Of a stretch of DNA of 36,258 nucleotides, positions 7,276-14,091 are shown in pieces. The first letter of the stretch is position 1. Each line of letters starts with the position of its first letter. The DNA comes from Pseudomonadota bacterium (lineage in GTDB: Bacteria; Pseudomonadota; Gammaproteobacteria; Xanthomonadales; Xanthomonadaceae): the NCBI GenBank assembly GCA_023386795.1, contig JAEWJB010000063.1, positions 1 to 36,258 of the forward strand, in the 5' to 3' direction. The translations under genes and the position numbers were made by a program. Under the pieces are notes generated by a model. It did no database searches. It had not been told where the DNA came from and was given only the letters and a program-made list of their open reading frames with translations.

Positions 7276-9348
7276 ATGCAAGACCAGATCATCCAAGCCC
7301 TGCGCCGCAACGCGGCCGACGACGCCGTGGCCCTGGCCCGCGAGTGGGTGGCCACCGAAGGCGAGCGCGCGGACACCCTGCGCTGGCTGGCGTTGTCCCT
7401 GCAACAGCAGGGCCAGGCGGAGGAGGCACTGTCCACGCTGCGCCAGGCCATTGCGTTGGCGCCCGAGGATGCGGACCTGCACCTGATGCAGGCAGGGCTG
7501 CTGCTGGCGTTGCGCGAAACCGGCGCGGCCGGCGCGGCGTTGAGCCGCACCACCGAGCTGGACCCGAACCAGTTCGAGGCCTACGTGATGCAGGCGCATC
7601 TGGCCATCGCGCGCGCCGACATCGACGAGGCCGACCGCGTCAGCCGCCTGGCCGCGCGCCTGAAGCCCGACCACCCGCAGGTATCGACCATCGACGGCAT
7701 CGTGGCGCTGCGTCGCGGGGATGTCGACCGCGCACTGGTGCTGTTGAGCCGCGCCGCCGAGCAGATGCCCGACAATCCGCAGGTGCTGTTCGCGCTGGGC
7801 TTCGCCTATCTGGGCAAGGAGCACTACGCGTTTGCCGAGCGCGCCTTCGCCCGCGTCATCGAGATGCAGCCGCCCGGCACCCAGCTGCGCGCGTTCATGG
7901 CACAGCTCGCCTTCCGGCAGGGCCGCCTGGGCGACGCGATCGACGCCATCAACGGCGTGCTGGCGCTGCCGGACGGCGACACGCCGGCGATGCGCCGGCT
8001 TGCCGGCGAGTACCAGCTGCGTGCCGGCCAGCCGGCCGAGGCCGTGATGCACCTGCGTCGCGCGCTGGAAAGCGGGACGCCGAACCGCGCGGTCCTTCAA
8101 CCGCTGCTGGTGGCTTGGCAGCAGCTGGGCGCCAGCGACGAGGCGCGCGACGTGCTGGATGCGACGCTCTCGCGCCTGCCGCGCGCGCATGATGTGTGGG
8201 TGGCCCGCCTGGCGCTGGCGCCGGTGGGCGGCGCCGAAGCCCTCGAGGTGGCCGAGCGCTGGGTGGAGTCCATGCCCGAGTTCCTGCCCGCGCTGGAAAC
8301 CTTGATGCGCATCCACGACATGCAGGGCCGCGCCGAAGATGCCGAAATGGTTGCGCGCCAGATCGTGGCCATCGAGCCGGGCCGCATCAGCGGCGAGCAG
8401 CGTATCGTCGAGGCGCTGCTGCAACGCGATCCGCCGGCCGCCATCGCCTGCGTGCAGGCGCTGATCGAAGGACTGCCCGAGCGCGAACGTACCGTGCTGC
8501 GCCCTTGGCTGTCGCAGGTGCAGGATCGCGCCGGCGAACATGCCGCCGCGCTGGCGACGTGGCTGGAATTCCATGCCGAGCAGGCCCAGCACCGCCTGCC
8601 GCTGCCGCCGCATGCAGCCAGCCAGCCCACGCAATGGCCGGCGCTGGCCGAAGTGCCGGCGGAAATTTCCGCGCGCCCGTTGTTCCTGTGGGGCGCGCCG
8701 GGTTCGCACGTCGAGCGCGTGGCCCAGGTCATGGCCGCCGCCAGCCCGGTGCTGCGGCGCGACCGCTTCGGCCAGCCGGTGCCCGATGACGCCCTGCAGA
8801 GCTACCGCACCGTGCCGGACCTGGCCAAGGGCAAGATCGGCGCGGCGCAGGTGGCGGGCAGCTTCAAGGCGGCGCTGCCCGCGCGCGGCATCCAGGACGG
8901 CAACGTGATCGACTGGCTGCTGTGGTGGGACAACAGCCTGCTGCTTTCGCTGCGCCCGTACCTGCCGGAAGGCCGCCTGGCCATCGTGCTGCGCGATCCG
9001 CGCGACATGCTGCTGGATTGGCTGGCCTATGGCGCCCCGGTACCGCTGGCACTGCATTCGGCCGGCGAGGCCGCGCAGTGGCTGGTGGAGAGCCTGTCGC
9101 AGGTGGCCACGCTGCACGAGCAGGATCTGTACCCGCACAGGCTGCTGCGCCTGGATGGCATCGAAGACAACCCGCAAGCGGTGGCCGAAGTGCTCCAGCA
9201 GGCGTTCGGCGTGCCGTTCCCGGTGCTGCCGTCGCTGGGCGCGCGACGCATGGCCGGTGGCCGCTGGCGCGATTACCGCGCGCTGCTCGCCGACGAGATC
9301 GCCCTGCTGACGCCGGTGGCCGTGCGCCTCGGCTACGCCGCCGAATGA
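7276..9348 (+). CDS. TPR protein with degenerate sulfotransferase-like C-terminal domain
   Basis: The 690-residue protein has two parts. Residues 1 to about 420 are tetratricopeptide-type helical repeats; LRWLALSLQQQGQAEEAL and LFALGFAYLGKEHYAFAERAF are good examples. Residues about 465-690 resemble the sulfotransferase domain that often follows TPRs in proteobacteria: LFLWGAPGSHVERV (from 469) occupies the place of the PAPS 5'-phosphosulfate loop, and VLRDPRDMLLDW (572 onward) matches the 3'-phosphate-binding region. The first loop lacks the usual basic residue and the GTPRSGTT pattern, so catalytic competence is doubtful. No signal peptide or membrane segment is seen, so it is probably cytosolic. 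It may be a scaffold or an enzyme with altered specificity. The YbhB gene follows after 28 bp. Confidence 0.75.
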   Translation: MQDQIIQALRRNAADDAVALAREWVATEGERADTLRWLALSLQQQGQAEEALSTLRQAIALAPEDADLHLMQAGLLLALRETGAAGAALSRTTELDPNQFEAYVMQAHLAIARADIDEADRVSRLAARLKPDHPQVSTIDGIVALRRGDVDRALVLLSRAAEQMPDNPQVLFALGFAYLGKEHYAFAERAFARVIEMQPPGTQLRAFMAQLAFRQGRLGDAIDAINGVLALPDGDTPAMRRLAGEYQLRAGQPAEAVMHLRRALESGTPNRAVLQPLLVAWQQLGASDEARDVLDATLSRLPRAHDVWVARLALAPVGGAEALEVAERWVESMPEFLPALETLMRIHDMQGRAEDAEMVARQIVAIEPGRISGEQRIVEALLQRDPPAAIACVQALIEGLPERERTVLRPWLSQVQDRAGEHAAALATWLEFHAEQAQHRLPLPPHAASQPTQWPALAEVPAEISARPLFLWGAPGSHVERVAQVMAAASPVLRRDRFGQPVPDDALQSYRTVPDLAKGKIGAAQVAGSFKAALPARGIQDGNVIDWLLWWDNSLLLSLRPYLPEGRLAIVLRDPRDMLLDWLAYGAPVPLALHSAGEAAQWLVESLSQVATLHEQDLYPHRLLRLDGIEDNPQAVAEVLQQAFGVPFPVLPSLGARRMAGGRWRDYRALLADEIALLTPVAVRLGYAAE

Positions 9349-9376
9349 CGCCCTTTTCCCCGAAGGAGATTCCCGC

Positions 9377-9991
9377 ATGCGCCTGACCACCACCAGCTTC
9401 CAGAACGGCCAGCCGATTCCCGGCGAGTTCGCCATGGGCGTGCCGACGGGCTTCGGCGGCAACCGCAACCCGCAGCTGGCGTGGGACGACGTGCCTGCCG
9501 GCACGCGTTCGTTCGCGTTGCTGTGCATCGACCCGGACGTGCCGACCGTGCCGGAACTGGTCGGCCGCGATGACGTGGAAATTCCGGTGGACCAGCCGCG
9601 TACCGAGTTCGTGCACTGGGCGATGGTGGACATCGGCGCCGACGTGCGCGAGATCGCCGCCGGCAGCGCGAGCGACGGCATCACCGCCCAGGGCAAGCGC
9701 TCGCCCAGCGGTCCGGCCGGCGCGCGCCAGGGCTTGAACAGCTATACGCAATGGTTCGCAGGCGACGCGAAGATGGGCGGCGACTATTTCGGTTATGACG
9801 GCCCGTATCCGCCGTTCAACGACCAGCGCCTGCACCGCTATTTCTTCCGCTTGTTCGCGCTCGACGTGGCCACGCTCGACGTGCCGCCGCGTTTCAGCGC
9901 CGGCGACGTGCTGCGCGCCGTGCACGGGCACGTACTGGGCGAAGCGACCGTGTGGGGCACCTACACGCTCAACGCGAAGTTGGCCGGTTGA
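9377..9991 (+). CDS. YbhB/YbcL family (PEBP/Raf kinase inhibitor-like) protein
   Basis: The 204-residue protein shows the phosphatidylethanolamine-binding protein signatures: DPDVP at 52-56, FVHWAMVDI at 78-86, and the anion-pocket segment DGPYPPFND at 141-149, followed by HRYFFRLFALD. No signal peptide is present, so it is likely cytoplasmic, like E. coli YbhB. An AAGGAGA ribosome site lies just upstream. PEBP proteins bind phosphorylated small molecules or lipids; the bacterial role is unsettled. It probably shares a transcript with the TPR gene and is closed by the REP pair at 10001-10065. Confidence 0.88.
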   Translation: MRLTTTSFQNGQPIPGEFAMGVPTGFGGNRNPQLAWDDVPAGTRSFALLCIDPDVPTVPELVGRDDVEIPVDQPRTEFVHWAMVDIGADVREIAAGSASDGITAQGKRSPSGPAGARQGLNSYTQWFAGDAKMGGDYFGYDGPYPPFNDQRLHRYFFRLFALDVATLDVPPRFSAGDVLRAVHGHVLGEATVWGTYTLNAKLAG

Positions 9992-10000
9992 GTTTCCCGC

Positions 10001-10065
10001 GTCGCGGCTGAAGCCGCTCCTACAGGAAGCGTAACGCACTGTAGGAGCGGCTTCGGCCGCGGCGC
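10001..10065. repeat. REP doublet, heads facing inwards
   Basis: Two copies of one palindromic repeat stand in opposite orientation between convergent genes. The arm at 10001-10025 reads gtcgcggctgaagccgctcc followed by tacag. The arm at 10039-10065 reads ctgtaggagcggcttcggcc and onward. The TGTAGG ends are separated by 14 bp. Each arm can fold on itself and the two can also pair with each other, so the doublet may serve as a bidirectional terminator or mRNA stabiliser. The same unit recurs at 20424 and 22858. Confidence 0.85.
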
Positions 10066-10068
10066 CTT

Positions 10069-10914
10069 TCAACGCACCTGCTCGGTCTCCACCACCAGAT
10101 CGAGCACGTACACGTTCGACGACGCATCGGCCGGCGGGTTCGGCCGGGTGTAGCGCTTGAGGCGCAGCACGTTGCGAACCCCGTCCTGGTGGGTATAGCC
10201 CTCGATGTCGTCGTAGAAGTTCTGCCATTCGCCGGGCGAGCCCTGGCGCAGGCCCTGCGCGTCATAGCGGACTTCGCGCACCTGCAGGCACTGCTTGTCC
10301 TTCATCAGCGGATGCGGGCAGGGCTTAGTCTGTGGCGCGACTTCCAGGAACACCGTCTCGGCCTCGCCGTAGCGGCTTTGCGCGGTCTCCTGCCCGGCGA
10401 AACGCAGCGTGGTGCCGTCGCGACGGGTGAGTACCAGGGCAGGCGCGGCGGCGTCGAGCGCCATCGTGTATTCGCCACTGAGCAGTTCGCTGGCGGCGCG
10501 CTCCTGCGCGGTCTTCGCCGCGTCGGTGCAGGCCATCATCGTGGAGGCCATCCGGCCGAAGGCGAGCTTGTCGCCCGCTAGCGTGTATCCGCCGGACATG
10601 CGGTTGCACAGGTGGTCGACCGAGACGCGGCCGTCGGCAAAATCCAGCTGGATCGGGGGATCGCCGGCAAACAGTTCCGCCAGCTTCTGCCCACGGCCAT
10701 CGGTGGCTTCGGACAGCCGCCAGTGGAAGCGGGCCAGCGCGGGGGTCGCATCAGCGGCAGCCGGTGTCGCCGTGGTCGCGGGCGTCACCGGCGCGGCGGC
10801 TGCGGGCGCCCCGGGGGCCGGGGTGTTCGGGGCGACGGGCTCGGCCGGTGGCTCGGCCTGCTTCTGGCAGGCGGTGAGCATCAGCGCGCATAACAACCAC
10901 GGGTACGTTTTCAT
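10069..10914 (-). CDS. META-domain plus DUF4377 lipoprotein
   Basis: The 281-residue protein starts at the ATG at 10914, which yields a lipoprotein signal with lipobox LTAC (Cys16); a longer frame upstream adds no signal features. A Pro/Ala/Thr-rich linker spans about 17-58. Residues about 61-175 resemble a META domain (HslJ family: FHWRLSEA, IQLDFADGRVSVDHLCNRMSG, MASTMMACT). Residues about 187-277 resemble DUF4377 (VFLEVAPQTKPCPHP, NFYDDIEGYTHQDGVRNVLRL). HslJ-type proteins relate to envelope stress and novobiocin tolerance in E. coli; this lipoprotein's exact role is unknown. It lies 69 bp downstream of uppP on the same strand and ends beside the REP doublet. Confidence 0.82.
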   Translation of the reverse strand: MKTYPWLLCALMLTACQKQAEPPAEPVAPNTPAPGAPAAAAPVTPATTATPAAADATPALARFHWRLSEATDGRGQKLAELFAGDPPIQLDFADGRVSVDHLCNRMSGGYTLAGDKLAFGRMASTMMACTDAAKTAQERAASELLSGEYTMALDAAAPALVLTRRDGTTLRFAGQETAQSRYGEAETVFLEVAPQTKPCPHPLMKDKQCLQVREVRYDAQGLRQGSPGEWQNFYDDIEGYTHQDGVRNVLRLKRYTRPNPPADASSNVYVLDLVVETEQVR

Positions 10915-10983
10915 GGGTCGGGCTCCTGCCGGGTTCGCGATGGAATACCCGGCAGGAGGTTCAGCCACGATGATGACGCCGCT

Positions 10984-11775
10984 TCACGCGGCGGGCAGCC
11001 ACAGCAACAGCGCCACGCCCAGCACGATGCGGTACACCGCGAATGCAGTGAAGCGGTGCGTCTTGATGTAGCCCAGCAGCCATTTCACCACCGCAAAGCC
11101 GGTGACCACCGCCGCGGCGAAGGCCACGCCCACGTCCAGCCAGTTCTCGTTGCCGATGCCGCCATGGCGCACCAGCTCCAGGAACGCATAGCCACTTGCC
11201 GCGAACATGGTCGGAATGCCGACCAGGAACACGAACTCGGCTGCCGCCGATCGCCGGCTCAGGCCCAGCAGCATGGCGATGAAGATCGCCGACGCCGAAC
11301 GCGAGGTGCCGGGGAACACCCCGGCCACCACCTGCGCCAAGCCCACGGCGATGGCGACCTTCCAGGTCACCTCGTCGCGCGGTGGCAGGCGCGAGGCCCA
11401 GCTTTCGGCCAGGATCATCCACACGCCACCGATCACCAGCGCCCAGGCCACCGGCACGATGGTTTCCGGCAGCTCCCAGCCGGCCATGCGCACCGGCAGG
11501 CCGACCAGCGCGGTGACCAGGAAGGCTACCGCCAGCTTGGCCACGTAATCGCGGTTGTCGCGCTCGTGCAGGTGGGTGGCCATGAACCACAGGCGCTTGC
11601 GCAGCACCAGGGTGGTGGCGAGGATCGCGCCCGCCTGGATGACGATGTTGAAGAAGTCCGATCGGCGGCCGAGCCAGTGCTCGGCGATCAGCAGGTGGCC
11701 GGTGCTGGAGACCGGCAGGAATTCGGTGAGGCCTTCGAGGATGCCCAGCAGCAGGGCGGAAAGCAGGTCGGACAT
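10984..11775 (-). CDS. uppP: Undecaprenyl-diphosphatase UppP (BacA)
   Basis: The 263-residue polytopic membrane protein removes a phosphate from undecaprenyl diphosphate, recycling the lipid carrier of peptidoglycan and O-antigen synthesis. The two family motifs are plain: EGLTEFLPVSSTGH at 14-27 and PGTSRSA at 155-161. Several hydrophobic helices follow, with the last near the C-terminus (FAVYRIVLGVALLLW). The start at 11775 gives the standard family N-terminus MSDLLSALLLGILEGLTEF. It diverges from glnA, and the NtrC boxes lie in the shared 218-bp gap. High expression of UppP confers bacitracin tolerance in other bacteria. Confidence 0.95.
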   Translation of the reverse strand: MSDLLSALLLGILEGLTEFLPVSSTGHLLIAEHWLGRRSDFFNIVIQAGAILATTLVLRKRLWFMATHLHERDNRDYVAKLAVAFLVTALVGLPVRMAGWELPETIVPVAWALVIGGVWMILAESWASRLPPRDEVTWKVAIAVGLAQVVAGVFPGTSRSASAIFIAMLLGLSRRSAAAEFVFLVGIPTMFAASGYAFLELVRHGGIGNENWLDVGVAFAAAVVTGFAVVKWLLGYIKTHRFTAFAVYRIVLGVALLLWLPAA

Positions 11776-11824
11776 CGTTGCGGTGAGGTGGGGAAGGGGC
11801 GCCCCAGCATAGAGCATCCGCGCG

Positions 11825-11841
11825 CGGTCCAATTTGGTGCA
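11825..11841 (+). promoter_or_regulatory. Weak NtrC-like box upstream of glnA
   Basis: One half-site is perfect (GGTGCA at 11836-11841). The other half (CGGTCC) matches the TGCACC consensus at three of six positions, with the expected 5-bp spacer. Its centre is 29 bp upstream of the strong box. Likely a secondary site if the neighbour is occupied. Confidence 0.4.
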
Positions 11842-11853
11842 TTGGGTTGGCGA

Positions 11854-11870
11854 TGCACCAAATAGGTGCC
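11854..11870 (+). promoter_or_regulatory. NtrC-binding box upstream of glnA
   Basis: TGCACCAAATAGGTGCC matches the NtrC dyad TGCACC-N5-GGTGCA at 11 of 12 conserved positions. Its centre is about 85 bp upstream of the sigma-54 promoter core, a normal enhancer distance. It fits phospho-NtrC activation of glnA, with ntrBC encoded 4.6 kb downstream. Confidence 0.85.
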
Positions 11871-11876
11871 GTGGAT

Positions 11877-11893
11877 TGCACCCAAAAGCCGCT
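11877..11893 (+). promoter_or_regulatory. Third, partial NtrC-like box overlapping a weak sigma-70 candidate
   Basis: TGCACC at 11877-11882 is a perfect half-site; the partner GCCGCT matches at three of six positions. The same bases include TTGCAC (11876-11881), which with TATTAG at 11900-11905 (18-bp spacer) could form a weak sigma-70 promoter. If both are real, NtrC would repress it, as at E. coli glnAp1. Confidence 0.3.
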
Positions 11894-11932
11894 GAGGCCT
11901 ATTAGAATCAATCGCTTACGCGCTCGAAAAAC

Positions 11933-11951
11933 TTGGCACGCCGATTGCTTT
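11933..11951 (+). promoter_or_regulatory. Sigma-54 (RpoN) promoter of glnA
   Basis: TTGGCACGCCGATTGCTTT fits the -24/-12 consensus TGGCAC-N5-TTGC essentially perfectly. The invariant GG is at 11935-11936 and GC at 11947-11948, with 10 bp between them. Transcription should start near 11960, leaving about 34 nt of leader before the glnA ATG at 11994. With the NtrC boxes upstream, this is the nitrogen-responsive promoter. Confidence 0.93.
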
Positions 11952-11993
11952 CACTTGGCCATCACCGTCACCAAGCCCTCGAGGTTGCATCCG

Positions 11994-13403
11994 ATGTCCC
12001 TGCAAAACGTTGAAAAGCTGATCAAGGACAACAAGGTCGAGTTCGTCGACCTGCGTTTCGTCGACATGCGCGGCGTGCAGCAGCATGTCACGTTCCCCGC
12101 CAGCATCGTGGAAGCCTCCCTGTTCGAGGAAGGCAAGATGTTCGACGGCAGCTCGATCTCGGGCTGGAAGGGCATCAACGAGTCGGACATGGTCCTGCTG
12201 CCGGACGCCGACACCGCCTACCTGGATCCGTTCTACGCCGACCCGACCGTCGTGCTGACCTGCGACATCCTCGACCCGGCCACCATGCAGAGCTACGCGC
12301 GCGACCCGCGCGGCATCGCCAAGCGCGCCGAGGCCTACCTGAAGTCCTCCGGCATCGCCGAGCAGGCGTTCTTCGGCCCGGAGCCGGAATTCTTCATCTT
12401 CGACTCGGTCCGTTTCGCCAATGAAATGGGCAACACCTTCTTCAAGATCGATTCGGAAGAAGCGGCCTGGAACACCGGCGCCAAGATCGAGGGCGGCAAC
12501 AGCGGCTACCGTCCGGCGGTGAAGGGCGGCTACTTCCCGGTCCCGCCGACCGACACCCTGCACGACCTGCGCGCGGAAATGGTCAAGACGCTGGAGCAGG
12601 TCGGCATCGAGACCGAAGTGCACCACCACGAAGTGGCGACCGCCGGCCAGTGCGAGATCGGCACCAAGTTCAGCTCGCTGGTCAAGAAGGCCGACGAGCT
12701 GCTGACCATGAAGTACATCATCAAGAACGTGGCCTTCCGCAACGGCAAGACCGCGACCTTCATGCCCAAGCCGATCGTCGGCGACAACGGCTCGGGCATG
12801 CACGTGCACCAGTCGCTGGCCAAGGGCGGCACCAACCTGTTCACCGGTGACGGCTACGGCGGCCTGTCGCAGCTGGCGCTGTGGTACATCGGCGGCATCT
12901 TCAAGCACGCCAAGGCGATCAACGCGTTCGCCAACTCGGGCACCAACAGCTACAAGCGCCTGGTGCCGGGCTTCGAGGCGCCGGTCATGCTGGCCTACTC
13001 GGCGCGCAACCGCTCCGCTTCGTGCCGCATCCCGTGGGTGTCCAACCCGAAGGCGCGCCGCATCGAGATGCGCTTCCCCGACCCGATCCAGTCCGGCTAC
13101 CTCACCTTCACCGCGCTGATGATGGCCGGCCTGGACGGCATCAAGAACCAGATCGACCCGGGCGCGCCGAGCGACAAGGACCTGTACGACCTGCCGCCGG
13201 AAGAAGAGAAGCTGATCCCGCAGGTCTGCTCCTCGCTGGACCAGGCCTTGGAAGCGCTGGACAAGGACCGCGAGTTCCTGAAGGCCGGCGGCGTGATGAG
13301 CGACGACTTCATCGACGGCTACATCGCACTGAAGATGCAGGAAGTGACCAAGTTCCGCGCGGCCACGCACCCGCTCGAATACCAGATGTACTACGCGATC
13401 TGA
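11994..13403 (+). CDS. glnA: Glutamine synthetase type I
   Basis: The 469-residue enzyme makes glutamine from glutamate, ammonium and ATP. It has the standard GSI length and begins MSLQNVEKLIKDNKVEFVDLRF. Visible family features are the beta-grasp segment FDGSSISGWKGI (about 50-61), the metal/ATP region FFGPEPEFFIFD, the MHVHQSL signature, the NPKARRIEMRFPD segment, and the adenylylation site DLYDLPPEE with Tyr398. Activity is therefore expected to be switched by GlnE adenylylation under PII control. The ATG at 11994 has a GAGG ribosome site 9 bp upstream and follows the sigma-54 promoter. The PII gene follows after a 332-bp structured spacer. Confidence 0.98.
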   Translation: MSLQNVEKLIKDNKVEFVDLRFVDMRGVQQHVTFPASIVEASLFEEGKMFDGSSISGWKGINESDMVLLPDADTAYLDPFYADPTVVLTCDILDPATMQSYARDPRGIAKRAEAYLKSSGIAEQAFFGPEPEFFIFDSVRFANEMGNTFFKIDSEEAAWNTGAKIEGGNSGYRPAVKGGYFPVPPTDTLHDLRAEMVKTLEQVGIETEVHHHEVATAGQCEIGTKFSSLVKKADELLTMKYIIKNVAFRNGKTATFMPKPIVGDNGSGMHVHQSLAKGGTNLFTGDGYGGLSQLALWYIGGIFKHAKAINAFANSGTNSYKRLVPGFEAPVMLAYSARNRSASCRIPWVSNPKARRIEMRFPDPIQSGYLTFTALMMAGLDGIKNQIDPGAPSDKDLYDLPPEEEKLIPQVCSSLDQALEALDKDREFLKAGGVMSDDFIDGYIALKMQEVTKFRAATHPLEYQMYYAI

Positions 13404-13417
13404 TCCACCGTGCAACT

Positions 13418-13457
13418 GGCGACGACGAAGGCTCCCCCTCCCACCTTCGTCGTCGCC
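13418..13457 (+). terminator. 14-bp hairpin just after glnA
   Basis: Perfect inverted repeat: GGCGACGACGAAGG at 13418-13431 pairs with CCTTCGTCGTCGCC at 13444-13457 around a 12-nt loop. It starts 15 bp after the glnA stop. No U-run follows, so it is more likely an attenuating or stabilising structure than a strong intrinsic terminator. Confidence 0.65.
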
Positions 13458-13465
13458 GCCCTCTT

Positions 13466-13485
13466 CCACGGCTGGGGAGCCGTGG
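13466..13485 (+). terminator. Second hairpin after glnA
   Basis: CCACGGCT (13466-13473) pairs with AGCCGTGG (13478-13485) around a GGGG loop. It lies 8 bp after the first hairpin, making a tandem structure. No U-run follows. Confidence 0.55.
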
Positions 13486-13653
13486 CGGCAGGGTGTTACA
13501 CCGCTGCATCACGCTGTACCGGGAGAGATCCGTTTTTCCAGGGGCAAGAGAGACCGGATGCCGGTCGCGGGCCTTCGCCCTCTCCCACGATGGTGGATGT
13601 CGTCCTTTCGAGGAAGGTGTTCGCCGGGGGCCCGCTGCCGCTCCGCGCTGAAG

Positions 13654-13672
13654 GGATGCCATCGAGGCATCC
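13654..13672 (+). other. Hairpin in the leader of the PII gene
   Basis: GGATGCC (13654-13660) pairs with GGCATCC (13666-13672) around the 5-nt loop ATCGA, about 63 bp before the PII start codon. Possible leader structure; function unknown. Confidence 0.4.
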
Positions 13673-13735
13673 GGGTGAACGTCGTTGCCGGCCGTCGTCG
13701 CGCAGGCCGGTTCCATCCACCATCGGGGTATGCGC

Positions 13736-14074
13736 ATGAAACTGATCACCGCCATCATCCGGCCGTTCAAGCTTGACGAGGTGCGCGAAGCACTCTCGCA
13801 GGCAGGCGTGTCGGGCATCACCGTGACCGAAGTGAAAGGCTTCGGTCGCCAGAAGGGCCACACCGAGCTGTATCGCGGCGCCGAATACGTCGTCGACTTC
13901 CTGCCGAAGATCAAGATCGAGACCGTCGTGACCGACGAGCGCCTGGATGCCGTCGTCGAGGCCATCCAGTCCGCCGCCGGCACCGGCAAGATCGGCGACG
14001 GCAAGATCTTCGTCACCCCGGTCGAACAGGTGGTGCGCATCCGCACCGGCGAAATCGGCGCGGACGCGCTCTAA
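13736..14074 (+). CDS. glnK: Nitrogen regulatory protein PII (GlnK/GlnB)
   Basis: The 112-residue protein has the exact canonical PII length when started at the second of two close ATGs (13736 rather than 13730). A GGGG ribosome site 8 bp before 13736 also supports this choice. The T-loop GHTELYRGAEYVVDF carries the uridylylation target Tyr51. The B-loop TGKIGDGKIFV and the N-terminus MKLITAIIRPFKLDEVREAL are standard. PII senses 2-oxoglutarate, ATP/ADP and, through GlnD, glutamine. It controls AmtB, GlnE and NtrB. Placement directly before amtB (17-bp gap) argues for GlnK, though the sequence alone does not separate GlnK from GlnB. Confidence 0.95.
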   Translation: MKLITAIIRPFKLDEVREALSQAGVSGITVTEVKGFGRQKGHTELYRGAEYVVDFLPKIKIETVVTDERLDAVVEAIQSAAGTGKIGDGKIFVTPVEQVVRIRTGEIGADAL

Positions 14075-14091
14075 CCCTTCCGGAGGCCCAC

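Larger units (their letters stand above)
13404..13735 (+). other. Structured glnA-glnK spacer, no gene seen
   Basis: These 332 bp hold no convincing reading frame. I find no sigma-54 core (GG-N10-GC with TGGCAC) and no NtrC dyad in it. It contains three clear hairpins (13418-13457, 13466-13485, 13654-13672). Expression of the PII gene therefore depends on read-through from glnA or on an unrecognised sigma-70 promoter. The hairpins could also stabilise the glnA 3' end. Confidence 0.7.

Noticed and set aside
7240..9696. 818-codon minus-strand open frame over the TPR gene
   Set aside because: Its translation is rich in His, Gln, Arg and Gly with no recognisable motifs; it is the usual antisense shadow of a GC-rich gene. 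The plus-strand TPR protein explains the sequence.
11916..13469. 517-codon minus-strand open frame over glnA
   Set aside because: Fully opposite a highly conserved glutamine synthetase; composition is typical of an antisense shadow.
13487..13508. Possible second sigma-54 promoter upstream of glnK (around GGTGTTACACCGCTGC)
   Set aside because: It lacks TGGCAC and the required 10-bp spacing between GG and GC, and no NtrC dyad is nearby.
13730..13735. Earlier ATG for the PII protein
   Set aside because: It would add two residues (MR) and leave only 2 bp after the GGGG ribosome site; the ATG at 13736 gives the exact 112-residue canonical protein.
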